Source: Mrakia gelida (lineage: Eukaryota > Basidiomycota > Tremellomycetes > Cystofilobasidiales > Mrakiaceae). From it: a stretch of DNA of 64,000 bases. A model generated the notes under the pieces. That model was not told the origin of the DNA. It searched no databases and saw only the letters and a list, made by a program, of their open reading frames with translations. Shown here piece after piece: positions 1 through 11,880 of this stretch (the first letter of the stretch is position 1; each line of letters starts with the position of its first letter). The DNA lies in contig BRON01000013.1 of assembly GCA_024345305.1 (NCBI GenBank), positions 1,178,001 to 1,242,000 of the forward strand. Direction: 5' to 3'. A program made the translations under genes and the position numbers.

Positions 1-3000
1 TTGTGAAGGTGAGGTGGTTGATGGTGGCACCTGAGAAGATGAAGAGGTCAGAGAATTAGTCGATCGAGTACTGGTGAACGAGGAGGGACGAACTCATGAG
101 AACGACCTGAAGAGAACGAAATCGCCGCGGGTCAGCAGGATTCGACGCGAAGACGAGAGCGGGGACGGGCTCACTTTGATCTTCTTGTTCCTCTTCAGCA
201 GCTCCCGAAGCTCGAGAAGCAAGAAGTCTCCGTCGACACTACGCTCGTGAACCTGTGAATTCAGAGGGAAGGAAGGTCAGCTCGACCACCTCGGTCTTCG
301 ACCCAACTTCGACGCGTCGAAACACAACTCACCTCGTCGACGATGACATGACTGACTCCCTCCAGGTTCCCATCTCCTCCAGCACTCAATCGTCTCAGCA
401 AGACTCCGGTCGTGCAAAACAGCAGCCTCGTATCCTTCCCAGCTCTCCTCTCTCCCCGAATCGCGTATCCGACGAGACCTGAAGCCTTGTCGACGTCCTC
501 CAAACGCTCCTGAGCGACTCGAGCGGCGACTCCCAGAGCGGAAACTCGACGAGGTTGAGTGACAAGAATCGAAGTTGAGCATCCACGAAGAGAGGCGATC
601 TCGTGGTCTGATTGACGAAGCGCGAGGAGTCAGCACGTCGAGGAGAGACGCGAGCGAGATGCGGACGAGAGCTCACCGAGGATGAACTGAGGGAGCTGAG
701 TGGTCTTTCCCGACCCGGTCTGAAGAAATTCGGAGCAGGAACAGTCAGCTCGAACGGTCGAGGGGAAGAGACGCGACGAGGAAAAGGAAAAGACGTCGAA
801 ACTCACCTCTCCAACGACAACAAGCACTCGATTTTTCTCCAGCGCATTCAACACCTCTCCCTTCGACTTCCAAGCCGGCAGGCTCATCCTCCCCTCCAAA
901 ACCTTCTTAAACTTCTCACTCCTCTGCCACTCCTCCGTCTGAGCCTTCAATCCCTCCTGCTCCTGCATCGTCGGCTCCCTCCTGGCTCCCTGGTTGAAGT
1001 TCCTCTTCACCGGCGCAACCCTCTTCACCACAGCTTCTCCTTCGATCTTCTTCGGCGGCGGAAGCTTCGGTACCAAGTGTTGAGTGACGATTCCGACGGA
1101 AGGAGGCTCCTGGACGATCGCCTCCCACTCGTTCTCGAGGAACTCGACGAGAGCGAAGACGATTCCTCCTTCTCCTGATTCGAGGGTTGAACGAAGATCT
1201 TCGCGATCTTGACGATGAAAGAGGGTGAGGAGGAGGGAGTGAAGGTGAAGCCGGATGTAGGAAGGGAGGGTGGTGGAAGTGACGCAGAAGATTGGAGGGG
1301 AAGTCGCGTAGCGTGTGGAAGGGTAAGGGGAGGCGATGGGTGAAGAGGGGAAGATGAGGTGAAGAGTGAGGTCGTCGTTGGTGGTGGTGGATGAAGATGG
1401 GTCGAGGTGAGGGATGTCGATAGAGAAGTGGGAAGGATCCTCCGTCGAGCGAACGAATCGTTCTCCGAAGACTGACTCGAGCGCTTCGAGCTCTTCCGAC
1501 CGACGTTCGTCTCGAGCGATGATCTCCGCAGGGTCGAGGATCTCTCCGTCCTCCGTAGACCGTAGCCGAGCGAGGATGGCTTCGACTCCCCACTCTCCTT
1601 CCTCCCATCCACACAGCCGTCGACCGAGAACGTCCAACGCTCCGCTCTCCGACCAAGCGCTCCCCACGTCCTCTCGAAGGACCGTCTCGACTGCTTTCCG
1701 GGGAAATCCTATGATCTTGATGAGCTTGTCGACGAGCCAGACTTGAACGAGAGAGGCTCCCTTTCCGGATCTAGTAGAGGAGACGAAGTCGGCGACGGAC
1801 GCGTTGGGTCGGAATCGTTTCGGGAGGTCGTCTGAGGAGGAGGAAAAGGAAAGGAAGGACGAGTCGAGTCAGCGAGTGAGAACGAATTCGGGTGGAGTTC
1901 CAAGAGAGGTCGGTAAGAAAGAGGAGAAGGCAAGAAGACGCGTCCGAACTCACCTTCAGGCAAATGCAGAATCAACCACTCAATCGCAGCCTCCTGAGGC
2001 GAAAGCGTGCTCAACGCCAACACCAACGGATCCAGCCCTTCTCCTTCCTTCTTCTTCGACGGGTTGTGGATCCTCTCCAACGCATTCTGGAGGAACGTCA
2101 CGACGCTTCGAACGTGAGAGGGTCGGAATCCAAGTCCCTCGAGCGACACCGTCAACGACCTCACGTCGATCTTGATCTCCTGCTCTCCCGTCTTCTCCCC
2201 TCCGTTCGACTCCCTCGTAGCCTGCAGGATCGCATCGGGATACTTCGTCATCTGATCCCTGATGGTCTCCTCGACGAGTTCTCGCAAGGCAGGAGCCATT
2301 CGAACCTCCGGAGCTCGCTCCCACTCCCCACTGAGCATGACAGTTCCTCCTCCTCCTCCTCCTCCTCCGGACGACGACGGTGTAGATCGACCAGACGAGT
2401 TGTCTCCTGCTGCTAGACCCTCCCTGCGAGTGGTTTCGGCGATTCGCTTGTCCTGACGCTGCTCGACTGCCTTCTTCGCGGTGAAGGGGTCGTCGGTGAA
2501 CTCCCAGGCTCGATGAGGAGGAGCGGTAGCTTTGTCGGCGAGGAGGGTGGTCCAGTAGGGTCGGAAGTAGGGAGGGAGAGTGAGGGAGATGGGTTGGTTG
2601 GAACAGAACTGGAAGATCGAGAGCAAGAGGAAGGAAGACAGAAGGGGAGAGGGACCAAAGGAGGGAAAAGGATGTGAGCTTCGATGTTTTTGAGCTCAGC
2701 TCGATCCTCCTTCCCTCCCTCCCTCTCTCGCCGCCCTCTTCCTCCAAATCTTCGAAGCCATGCTGGCAGACTCACCCGGAAGAGAGCGTACACAGCTCCC
2801 ATATGCCTCGCCTCTAGAGCTGTGACGCATTCGAGGGGAGGATGAGGCTGAAAGCGAACCTCCTCGATGGGCGAGTTTTGACTCTTCTTGACGTGTCGGC
2901 TGAGACGGATGGCAGGAGTGAAGGTTTTCCCATCGGCGTTGGTCCGAGAGTCGACAACGGCTCTCTCCCAGTTGAGTCGTTGACAGCGTTCGTTCTGCAG

Positions 3001-3329
3001 AAAGGAGAGGCAGGGGGAGGGAAGGGAGGGAAGGGAGAATCGGTCAGCTCGAGCTCAACGACGAAAGGGAAGAGCTGCTGTAGACGAACGAGAAGAGCAA
3101 GAGGCGTCTGGTAAAGACGGTGAGAGAGCTGGGGTCAGCATACGCTCCTTCATACGCCGAAAATATCGAACGAACTGACCTTATAGCCAGGTCTCGACAG
3201 CTCTCTCTGAATCTGCTCGACGGGGGTGAGAGGGACGAGGGGCGCTTTGGGAGTTCGATCTGGGAGAGGGGAAGCCTTGTTGGACATGGCTCCCGTGGAG
3301 ACGATCCCTTTGCCCTTCTTGGGAGGCAT
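1..3329 (-). CDS. DHX57/DHX29-like DEAH-box RNA helicase, partial
   Basis: Superfamily 2 RNA helicase of the DHX57/DHX29 group (budding-yeast YLR419W class); such enzymes use ATP to remodel RNA, often linked to translation. The ATG at 3329 opens a Lys-rich N-terminus (MPPKKGKG). Then come a helical segment ending WLILHLPEGE near 1950-2010, a UBA-like stretch near 1690-1850, and an RWD domain near 1200-1520 (EELEALESVFGERF). The helicase core follows: Walker A GETGSGKTTQ near 690-800, DEVHERS near 230-345 and MSAT near 70-110. All three motifs are cut by introns. The second motif reads DEVH, not DEAH. The gene leaves the window on the left, so motifs IV-VI and the HA2/OB-fold region are missing. 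At least seven introns are visible. The family is clear; the exact subfamily is inferred from RWD plus UBA-like order. Confidence 0.9.
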
Positions 3330-3994
3330 CCTGAACGAGAGAGAAGGGAGGGGGGTTGCTGGGCTGAGCGTTGGGAAGGACGGGGGAGGGCGTGAGCTCG
3401 AATCGTGACTTGGATTTCAAGAGCTGCGACGGATCCGAGCGAAGAGAGACAGCGTGGGTCGAGACTCGAGTCATCTTTATTTTCGGAGGGAGGGAGCGGT
3501 AGTACGAGAGGTAGAGTTGAGGAGAGTGATGATGAAGCTTAGGTTTCTGCAGTGGAGGAGGAGGAAAGGCGAGGACGAAAACCGTCGAGATCGACGCGCG
3601 CGACGTGCTCAAGTCGAAACTAACGAGCCGAAGGCGCGAAGTTTTGGTACGACATTGAGAAAAGATGCTAGATACTCGAAGTTCTATGATGACGAGAGGA
3701 AGATAAGGCGGGTGGTGGAGGATTAGATGACAAGAAGGGAGAAGAACGATGCGACGCGACAGATGCAAAGAGGGAGGGACAGCTATGCGAGAGAGCAACG
3801 AGAAAGAGAGAGAGAAAGAGAGGAGAAGAATGAGAGGAAAACAGGTAGAACACCACCATCTGTCGTTTGGAGACCTAGTTGGACTGAGGTCTGAACGAAA
3901 GGTACGGAGGAAAGGACGAACGAAAGAGAGATCAGCCCTCCGAACCTCCTCGTCGCGTCTTCCCTCCCACCCTTCCTTCCTCGTCCCAACCGAC
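3330..3994. other. Intergenic: helicase promoter and 3' side of BTB copy A
   Basis: About 665 bases with no supported gene. It holds the upstream region of the minus-strand helicase and the 3' flank of the minus-strand BTB copy A. Near 3875-3994 there is an intron-like stretch (donor-like bases right at the BTB stop, then a C/T-rich run to CAG) that could add a short last exon ending at 3875. Open frames here are purine/pyrimidine-biased shadows. Confidence 0.5.
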
Positions 3995-4956
3995 TCACCT
4001 AAAGCTCTTCAACTTCTTCCACTCCTTGACAAACTCATGCCCTCCCATCACCCACGAATACCTCACATTAAACACCACCTTCGTCTCGATCTTCAACAAC
4101 AACCTCAACACGTCCAACGGCAACCTCTCCATCAACTCCTCACTCAAATCCGACACCGTCACAGGTCTCCACCTCCATATCACCTCATACTTAGGTTCCG
4201 TCCTCTCCCAAGCCTCCATCTCCGCCATGCTCCCAAACTGATTCGGTCCATCCTCCACCCCCGAGTGCTTGATCGCTCCTGTCCCTCGAACGGGATGCAA
4301 CTCAGGCGAATCAGACCAGTCGTAGTCCTCCTCCTCCTCGAGTTGTTTTCGAATGGAGATGGCTCGAACCTCGGCGTTGGCCCAGTCTTGGAAGGCTTGC
4401 GAGGCGAGAGGGAGGTCGTGGTAGATGATTGCTACGGCGAGGACGTCGAGGTACCGAGTGGAGGAGAGTTGGCGGGAGCGAAAGGGTTTGAAGAGGAGGT
4501 GGATGGTGGTTTTGACGTCGAACTTCTCTGCTACGTTGATGAGGGCGAACAGATCCAGCAGAGGGTCCTTCTCTCTCGAATCGTCGTTGACGGGTTTCCT
4601 GAAGCTCCGTTGGAGGAGTTCCGTTCGAGCCTGAGCGACGTGGTCTCGATGAGCGAGTCGAAGGCAGAACTCGAGGTCGGATCCTTTGACGTGGTCGATC
4701 CTGACTTCTGGGAGGATTCCGGGGGCGTTTTGGCCGTCGTAGGGTTTGGAGGGAGAGTCGGAGGGAGGTTGAGGGAGGGTGAGGAGGTCTTCGAAGACGG
4801 AGGAGGCTGCTTGAAGGACGAAGCGAGGGAGGGAGAGCAGGAGTCCGTCTGAGGTTGAGTGAGGAGGAAGGAAGAGGGGGAGGAGTCGTTGAAGTAGGTA
4901 CTCCAAATGGGAGTGGGAGGTGCGACTGGGAGTGGTGGTGATGGTTCTACGTCCAT
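3995..4956 (-). pseudogene. BTB/POZ-like protein, copy A, frame-broken
   Basis: Diverged copy of the intact gene at 9639-10586. Both share an N-terminal WSTYFND motif, then SDGLLLSLPRF, the block SKPYDGQNAPGILPEVR, GSDLE, LRLAHRDHV, a WRWRP motif near the end, and a similar C-terminal helix. The fold resembles fungal BTB/POZ proteins (S-D-G-L start, helices, V-x-x-GSDLE strand). In copy A the ATG at 4956 and WSTYFND are in one frame, while everything from SDGLLLS on is in another. Aligned base by base with copy B, copy A is one base shorter at about 4870-4895. No ATG precedes the conserved region in its own frame. It is either a pseudogene or carries a sequence error. The TGA at 3995-3997 sits in a donor-like GTGAGT, so a short extra exon is possible. 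Confidence 0.65.
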
Positions 4957-5307
4957 GCTGGGAAAGGAAGAGTCGAGGAAGGGAGGGGAGAGCTGGGAAA
5001 ATCGAGGAGAGGGACGCGAGGGAAGGAAGAGGTCAATTTTGAGCTTCACCTCGTCCTTCAAATCCAGACTCAGGAACATGAAAACAGCATCAACTCTCTC
5101 GAAGAGGTCCTGAGAAGGCTGTGCCGTAGCAGAGATGAAGATTTTTCGAAGTTGTCGTGGTTGGGCGGCCGGAGAAAGGAGGGAGCGACCTTGTTTCGTT
5201 CGCCTGTGCTCGTCCCTCTCAACACCATCGACCTCATCCCAACCCTTTCCCATCCTTCCCCTCCCACCTTCACTCTTTAACTTCCCTCTCGAGCTCGTCG
5301 ACACACC
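4957..5307. promoter_or_regulatory. Divergent intergenic region, BTB copy A / AP-1 gamma
   Basis: About 350 bases between the minus-strand BTB copy A and the plus-strand adaptin ATG at 5308. It should carry both promoters. The sequence is rich in C/T tracts before the adaptin start. I see no named operator. Confidence 0.4.
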
Positions 5308-8300
5308 ATGGGGTATCACAATCTCAAGGGTTCGTTCCTTCAACTCTGCGGAGGCTAGAGAAGGAAGGGAGGGACGAGATGCTGACCTTGTTCTCTCCCT
5401 TCCCTGTTCGATTCGATTCATCTCAGCGTTGATCAAGGCTATCAGAGCTTGCAAGGTACGTGCAGGTCCTCATAGGGATCTTCAGCACTCACCGGAGCTC
5501 TCTCATGCACCCTCCGTCCTCGCTGGAGGTCCAAGGAGAGGTCGAGAAGGAAGGGAACCAAGCTGACGACCCTCCCCTCCCCTTCCCTGGCTCGTTCTCT
5601 CCCAGACTCTGGCCGATGAACGATCTGTGATCCAGAAGGAGTCAGCTGCGATCCGTACAGCTTTCAAGGAGGAGGATTCCTTCGCTCGACACAACAACAT
5701 CGCCAAACTTCTCTACATCCACATGCTCGGTTATCCAGCTCACTTCGCTCAGATCGAATGCCTCAAGCTCGTAGCCTCACCAAGATTCAGCGACAAGCGA
5801 CTCGGATACCTCGGAACTATGCTGCTGTTGGATGAGAACCAGGAGGTCTTGACGCTGGTCACGAACTGTCTCAAGAAGTGAGTCCCTCTCGCTTGAGCGA
5901 GTTCGAGACTAAAGGGAAGGAAGGGAGGGAGGGAGGGCGTGTCACGTCCAGCGGCGAGGTCGGCTCGCTCGTTCGATGGCATATGGATGCTCAGCTCGTT
6001 CTGGTAGCAGCTGAGCTCACGCTGAGGCTCGGAGCTATAGAAAAACCTCGAAGGTCCTATCACTGCTGTCGAAGCTCGTCCTCGTCAACCCTTCGCGGCC
6101 TCCTCCACCTCGAATCTCCTTCCCATCTCGTTGCCTCTCGAGCTCAGCGCTGACCTCCTCCTTCCTTCCCTTTCACCTCCGTTCTTCTCCCCTCAGCGAC
6201 ATGAACCACTCCAACATGTACGCCGTAGGACTTGCTCTCTGCACCTTCGCCAACATCTCGTCAGAGGAGATGTCGAGAGATCTCTGCAACGAGATCGAGA
6301 AGCTCCTCGGTTCATCAAACACCTACATTCGAAAGAAGGTTCGTCCTGCCCTCTCGACTGTCTCCTCGCCCTCCATCGCTTTGAAGGTCTCTCCTGAGTC
6401 TCCTCTATCGACGTGCTGACCTTTCTCCCTCGTTTCCTCCCCTCAGGCTGCTCTGTGCGCTCTTCGAATCGTCCGCAAAGTCCCCGACCTCATCGACCAC
6501 TTCGTCTCCAAAGCCAAATCCCTCATCCAGGATCGTAACCACGGAGTCCTGCTCAGTGGCGTGACTCTCGTCATCGAGATGTGTTCGGCAGACGAGGCTT
6601 GTCGAGACGAGTTCAGGAAGGTGAGTCTTCGTCTCTCGCTCTCTCTCGAAGGAGCTCGTTGAGCTGAGCTCACCTTTCCGTCCCTTGCTTTCGAACTCGT
6701 ACAGGCCGTCCCTCTCCTCGTCAAGCACCTCAAGTCCCTCGTCACAACCGGATACTCGCCAGAACACGACGTTTCAGGGATCACGGATCCTTTCCTCCAG
6801 GTCAAGATCTTGAGGCTGTTGAGGTTGCTAGGACGAGGGGACGCGAAGGCGAGTGAGGAGATGAACGATATTCTGGCGCAGGTGAGTTCTTTTCTCTCTT
6901 TTCTTTCTCGATGAAGCAATGCTGGGAGGTCGAGCTGGGCGAATCGGGATGAGCTGACTGGATACCCGTCGTTGGTGCTGGGCTTCAGGTCGCTACGAAC
7001 ACCGACTCGTCGAAGAACGTCGGAAACTCGATCCTCTACGAGACCGTCCTCGCCGTTTTGGAGATCGAAGCCGACAGTGGACTCCGAGTCATGGCTATCA
7101 ACATCCTTGGAAAGTTCTTGGGAAACAGGGACAACAACATTCGGTGAGTCGAGCTGTCTTCTCTCGCCGCGCTCGCTCGACCACACGACGCTCGCTGACC
7201 TCCGCTCTCCTTCTCCTTCTTCTTCTCGTCCTCCTCCTTTAGATACGTCGCTCTCAACACTCTCAACAAGGTCGTAGGAATGGACACCAACGCCGTTCAA
7301 CGTCATCGATCCATCATCCTCGACTGTCTGCGAGACGGAGACATCTCCATTCGTCGCCGAGCCCTCGAGCTTTCCTACGCTCTCACCAACGAGGCCAACG
7401 TCAGGATCATGGTTCGAGAACTCCTCACCTTCCTCGAGGCGGCCGACAACGAGTTCAAGCTTGGAATGACGACCGAGATCGCTCTCGCCGCGGAGAGGTT
7501 CGCTCCCAACAAGCGATGGCACATCGATACCGTTCTTAGGGTTCTCAAGCTCGTGAGTCTTGACGCGTCCCTCCATCCCCCGAGAAGAACGGTCGAAAGG
7601 CACGCGATCTGACACGTCCGCTTCCTTTCGCTCGCTCCAACCAGGCTGGAAACTTCGTTCGAGAGGAGATCCTTTCGGCCTTCATCCGACTGGTCTGCCA
7701 TACTCCCGAGCTCCAAGCGTACACTGTTCAACGACTCTACCTCGCTCTCCTCGCCGACATCTCGCAGGAATCGCTCACTCTCGGTGCCGTCTGGCTCATC
7801 GGAGAGTTCGGGGACGTTCTCCTTCAGCCTTGGGTCGCCGAGGAAGGAGAGGAGACGCGAAGCGTTCGTTCAATCTTTCGCTTCGTCCTTTCACCTGAGA
7901 TCGCCAGGTCTCCCAGTGTACTGATCCTTTCTCATACTCGTTTGCGTCCTCGTTCATCAGGTTACCCAATCGGACATCATCGACCTTCTCAACTCCGTCC
8001 TCAACTCGCCTTACTCCAACCCTCTCTCCTCCCAATTCGTCCTCACCGCTCTCATCAAGCTCTCCGCTCGATTCGCCGAGAGCGACCCCCACTCGGATCA
8101 GATCGATAGAATTGCCATCCTTCTTCAGTCGTACTCGCACACCCAAGAGTTGGAGCTGCAGCAGAGGTCGGTCGAGTACGGGGCGTTGCTCGCGCAGACG
8201 GATATTCGAGCGGGAGTGCTGGAGAGGATGCCGCCGCCGGATATCAAGGCTACGATCATGGGTGGAACTGGTGAGTCTCAGCTTCATAGTCTAGTCGAGA

Positions 8301-9369
8301 GTCGAGTTGAGCGATGCTGACTTGGTTTCGTTCCGGTTTCCCAGCGAGCGAGAGGAGATCGGTCGGATCGACTCAAACCGCGAAGGATACTGTTCGTCTT
8401 CGTCTCTGTCGTCTGATCGAGTCGTTCTCGCCTTTTTCCTGACCTCTCCTCTCATTTTCTCTGTCTCAGTCATCCCTCCTCGACCTCATGGGCGACGAAC
8501 TCCCCTCGGAAAACCCTTCCTCCTCCGCTCCCTCCGCCGCCGCCTCAGCCCAATCCACCAACGATCTTCTCGCCGACATCTTCGGATCAGGACCTTCCCC
8601 CACCAACGGCGCCTCCTCCTCCTCCTCAGCACCTCCTCCCTCCTCACGCTCAGCCGTCGACGACATCATGGGTCTCTTCGGAAACTCCACCATCTCCCCA
8701 ACTTCCACTCCCGCTCCCTCCACCTCCGCTGCTGCTCCCCTCTTCACCACTTCCCCAACTCCATCCCAACCCAAATCTACACCAGCAGCAGCTGCTCCTC
8801 CAGCTCCCTCCGGTCCCCAGTCCTACACCGCCTACGACAAGAACGGGCTCAAGATCACGCTCACACCGAGAGCGAGTCCGACGCAGCCTGGGGTGATCCA
8901 GATCCTCGCGAGGTTCAACGTGACGGGTGGAGAGGGAGTGACGGGTGTGAACTTCCAGGCTGCTGTTCCTCGGGTAAGTCGACGTCCTCGATCTCGTCTC
9001 GTTCTGCTGCAGCGAGTCGCGTGTCGTCGTCGAACTTCGAATCACTGACTTTCGTTTGTCCCTCTTCTCCTTGCTCGTCGACTCTTTACAGACACAACAA
9101 CTCCAAATGCTCGCCATGTCGAACTCGGATATCGTGCCAGGAGCGACGGAGACGCAGCAGATGAGAGTGATGGCGCCGCAAGGAGTTCGTCGCTCCCTCC
9201 CCTCTCTTTCTTTCTCGACGCGTCGAAGTTTTGTTCGCTGACCGCTCCCTCCGTCTCTCCCAAACAGAGCCAGATCCGTCTCCGACTCCGGATATCGTTC
9301 GCGAAGGGAGGAGTGCCCGTTCAGGATCAGACGGATTTCGCAGGGTTCCCTCCTGCTTTGACTGCTTGA
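5308..9369 (+). CDS. apl4: AP-1 adaptor complex subunit gamma (gamma-adaptin)
   Basis: Large subunit of the AP-1 clathrin adaptor, which sorts cargo between the trans-Golgi network and endosomes. The first exon codes MGYHNLK; a second tiny exon codes LIKAIRACK. The adaptin trunk follows, with gamma-type blocks such as [46 protein letters not shown] and [17 protein letters not shown] Ser/Pro/Ala-rich hinge lies at about 8470-8820, then an ear (GAE) domain at about 8830-9369 ([19 protein letters not shown], then [15 protein letters not shown]) ending TGA at 9367-9369. More than ten short introns interrupt it; the large trunk exon is at about 7240-7550. The trunk sequence matches gamma better than alpha or delta adaptin. 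The two BTB copies lie on either side. Confidence 0.95.
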
Positions 9370-9638
9370 GGAGAGTTGATGGACGAGTCGCGTGGCGTTA
9401 CTCTCTCGCTTTGGGTCGTAGATTTTCTGGTGTTTGGCGAGGGACGATGTCTTGGTGCGATGGGATGGTTACGATACTTCGTCTGAATCTCCCTCGAGAG
9501 CTCGAAGGAAATTTTCGAGCCCGAGAGCAGGGAGACCAAGATCATTCGAGTCCCGACGCGACGACGCCGAAGTCGACCTTTCGACTCCACGACCTTCTTC
9601 TCTCCCAACTCCCACCCCTTCCCCCTCCTCTCTCAGCA

Positions 9639-10586
9639 ATGATCACCTCCCCTCCCTCGAACCCTACCTGGAGTACCTACTTCAACGACCCCTCCCCGAA
9701 CAGCATCCTCTTCCACACAACCTCAGACGGACTCCTCCTCTCCCTCCCTCGCTTCATCCTTCAAGCAGCCTCCCACGTCTTCGAAGACGTCCTCGCCATC
9801 CCTCAGTCTCCCTCCGACTCTCCCTCCAAACCCTACGACGGTCAGAACGCGCCAGGAATCCTACCCGAGGTTCGTCTTCAAGACGTCAAAGGGAGCGACC
9901 TCGAATGGGCTCTGAGGCTCGCTCATCGGGATCACGTCGAGCTAGCAACAAAGGAGCTTTGCGACGATATACGACTCAGGTGCCTAACTTCCCCAAAACC
10001 GGTCGAGGAGACCTATCGCATCATCGTCATCGCAGACAAGTTCGCTCTCCATGGAATCGTCCCCATCCTCTTCGACACCCTCTCCCAATCGAACGGCTAC
10101 CTCCTCAAAGCGCACTTCCTCGAAATCCTCGTCGTCGCCATCGTCTTCCGAAACCCACCTCTGGCAGAACTAGCCATCGACAGCTGGGCAGCAGAGGAGA
10201 CGAGGGAGCACCGATGGAGGACTCATGCTGAGGAATGGGCGAAACTCGGGGACGGATACTTCGAGCCACCGGACGCGATGTCTTATTCCTTCGGCATGAC
10301 GTCCATCAAGCACACCAAGGACGGGAAACCGGACACGACGGTCGGAGAGCAGGGTGGAGCGTGGTATGCGAGAGAGGAGGAGGAGGCAGACATTAAGGTG
10401 AACTGGAGGTGGCGTCCGAAACATGTTAGCGATTTGGGAGAGGACTGGTTCGAGTTGATCCCCAAGAACGTCTTGGGGGTGTTGCTGAGGGCGGAGACGG
10501 AGGTACTTCACTCAATGGAGACTTCTTGGGAGAGAGGGAAGTACTCGTTCTTGGGGGATTGGGATAGGTTGCTCAAAATCGAGTGA
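9639..10586 (+). CDS. BTB/POZ-like protein, copy B (intact)
   Basis: Protein of about 315 residues, uninterrupted from ATG 9639 to TGA 10586. It starts MITSPPSNPTWSTYFND, then SDGLLLSLPRFILQAASHVF and SKPYDGQNAPGILPEVR, which look like the first strands and helices of a fungal BTB domain. LRLAHRDHVELATKEL and a helical middle follow, then a WRWRPKHVSDLG motif and a C-terminal helix. BTB proteins usually dimerise or bridge substrates to cullin-3; no partner domain is visible here. The start was chosen because it follows a CAG-like C/T run and matches copy A's start. The stop overlaps a donor-like GAGTGAGT, with an intron-like run after it, so a short alternative C-terminus is possible. It lies 269 bases after the gamma-adaptin stop. 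Confidence 0.8.
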   Translation: MITSPPSNPTWSTYFNDPSPNSILFHTTSDGLLLSLPRFILQAASHVFEDVLAIPQSPSDSPSKPYDGQNAPGILPEVRLQDVKGSDLEWALRLAHRDHVELATKELCDDIRLRCLTSPKPVEETYRIIVIADKFALHGIVPILFDTLSQSNGYLLKAHFLEILVVAIVFRNPPLAELAIDSWAAEETREHRWRTHAEEWAKLGDGYFEPPDAMSYSFGMTSIKHTKDGKPDTTVGEQGGAWYAREEEEADIKVNWRWRPKHVSDLGEDWFELIPKNVLGVLLRAETEVLHSMETSWERGKYSFLGDWDRLLKIE

Positions 10587-10865
10587 GTTCGAGACGCGCC
10601 TCCCGACGCGTCGATCGACAAACGTTGGGAGCTGACTCCTCTATCTCTCTCTTTCCGCCATCAAGAAGGTACGATGATCTACCTGGCCAGCATTTCGTTC
10701 TCTCGACACTACGTATGCCCCTTCTCTTTCACTCTCGCGTGCAGGTGGACGAAGAAAGCTGAGAGTCGACGTTTATGCGTCGAGCTCGATCTCGCTGCCT
10801 CAAGACTCTCGATATGCCCCAAATAAAAGTTCAAGCATTTTGTTGTATCATATCATCTACGAGAT

Positions 10866-11880
10866 TCACGACTCAAGCTCGTCGTCGTTTTCGGAGAGCG
10901 ACGGCGAGGGTTGACGCGTCGAAGGGCTGAAATGCGAAACCGACAACTCGATCCTCACAGACCTGAAATACGAGATCTCAGCCAATGCGTCAGCTACCCC
11001 TCGCTTCCAAAATCCGAGCACAAAAAGCTTCACTCACTCAACAGCGTTCGCCCACCCTTCCTCATCAGCAACAGCATCGACCGCCAATCGGTCCCCTCCC
11101 CTCGCCATCCTCACAAAGGGAAACGCCTCCTCCTTCTCGTCTCTCGGATGTTCTCTGTCGATCTTAACGACCTGAGTAATCTCCTTCGGAAACCTGCCCT
11201 CTCAAAACGAAAGGCGTCGCGTCAGTCCTCGTGTCAGTCCTGCTTCGACTCGAGCTCTTCGCACGCGACTCACCCCCTCAGATTCTCACAAAGAACCCTC
11301 CTCGATCCTACCACCTCCTCTCCGCCTCTCAGTAAGTACGCCTCGTAGAAAGAATGAGACCTAGAGCTCTTGTGCGTCCCTGTCAACCCCCAAAACCCAC
11401 AAAAGATACGACGCGTCGTGATCAGCCCTCTCTCTCTTCCTCTCCCATCTCCTTCCCTCTTCTGCTTCTTCTGTCTTCAAACTCACCACCAAGCACACTA
11501 CCCCCACCCCCCTCCATCCCCCTCACACAAACCTTCCACCCTTCCACCCTCGCTCCCTTCGACACCAACACCGCTTCCGAAACAAAATACCTTTCCCTCC
11601 CTCCTACAACTGTTCGCCTCTCCGCTCTGGAGAAAACCAGCACTTGATGATACCCCGCCCTGTCCAGAATATCGAGGACCAGTTCGGCTGGGAGGGAACG
11701 AAGGAGGAGCTGGAACCGCCAAAAGCGAGAAGAAGGTCAGGGAAGTTCGAACGCGAGGGCTGAAACGCCGTCGACAGGGATCTTTCGACTGACCGTTCGA
11801 GTTTGGAGTTGCTGAAGGGGCGAGAGGGAAAAGACGGGACGGTCTGCTCGTGGAGGAGGGGCGAAGAAGATGCAGGCCAT
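10866..11880 (-). CDS. F-box-like protein with LPAELVLDILD motif
   Basis: Five exons give about 190 residues. Exon 1 (ATG 11880) codes MACIFFAPPPRADRP and ends TRT. Exon 2 opens LLLRSLPAELVLDILDRAGY, an F-box-like start of the kind common in lineage-expanded basidiomycete families. Exon 3 has SHSFYEAYLLRGGEE. Exon 4 has RFPKEITQVVKIDREHPRDE. Exon 5 begins VRIELSVSHF and ends in an acidic tail at TGA 10866-10868. Phases agree at each junction; introns are about 60-115 bases and carry GCTGA-type branch sites. Its function would be substrate recognition if it is a true F-box protein, but no WD40, LRR or Kelch domain is seen. One intron has the CGACGCGTCG palindrome at 11409-11418. Confidence 0.6.

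Noticed and set aside
4531..5454. 307-codon minus-strand frame through the BTB copy A / adaptin interval
   Set aside because: Its first half covers adaptin 5' exons antisense and has no conserved motif; only the short WSTYFND part at its end is real homology.
9231..9638. N-terminal extension of BTB copy B by 136 codons from an upstream start
   Set aside because: This stretch covers the last adaptin exon in a shifted frame, and copy A has no matching extension.
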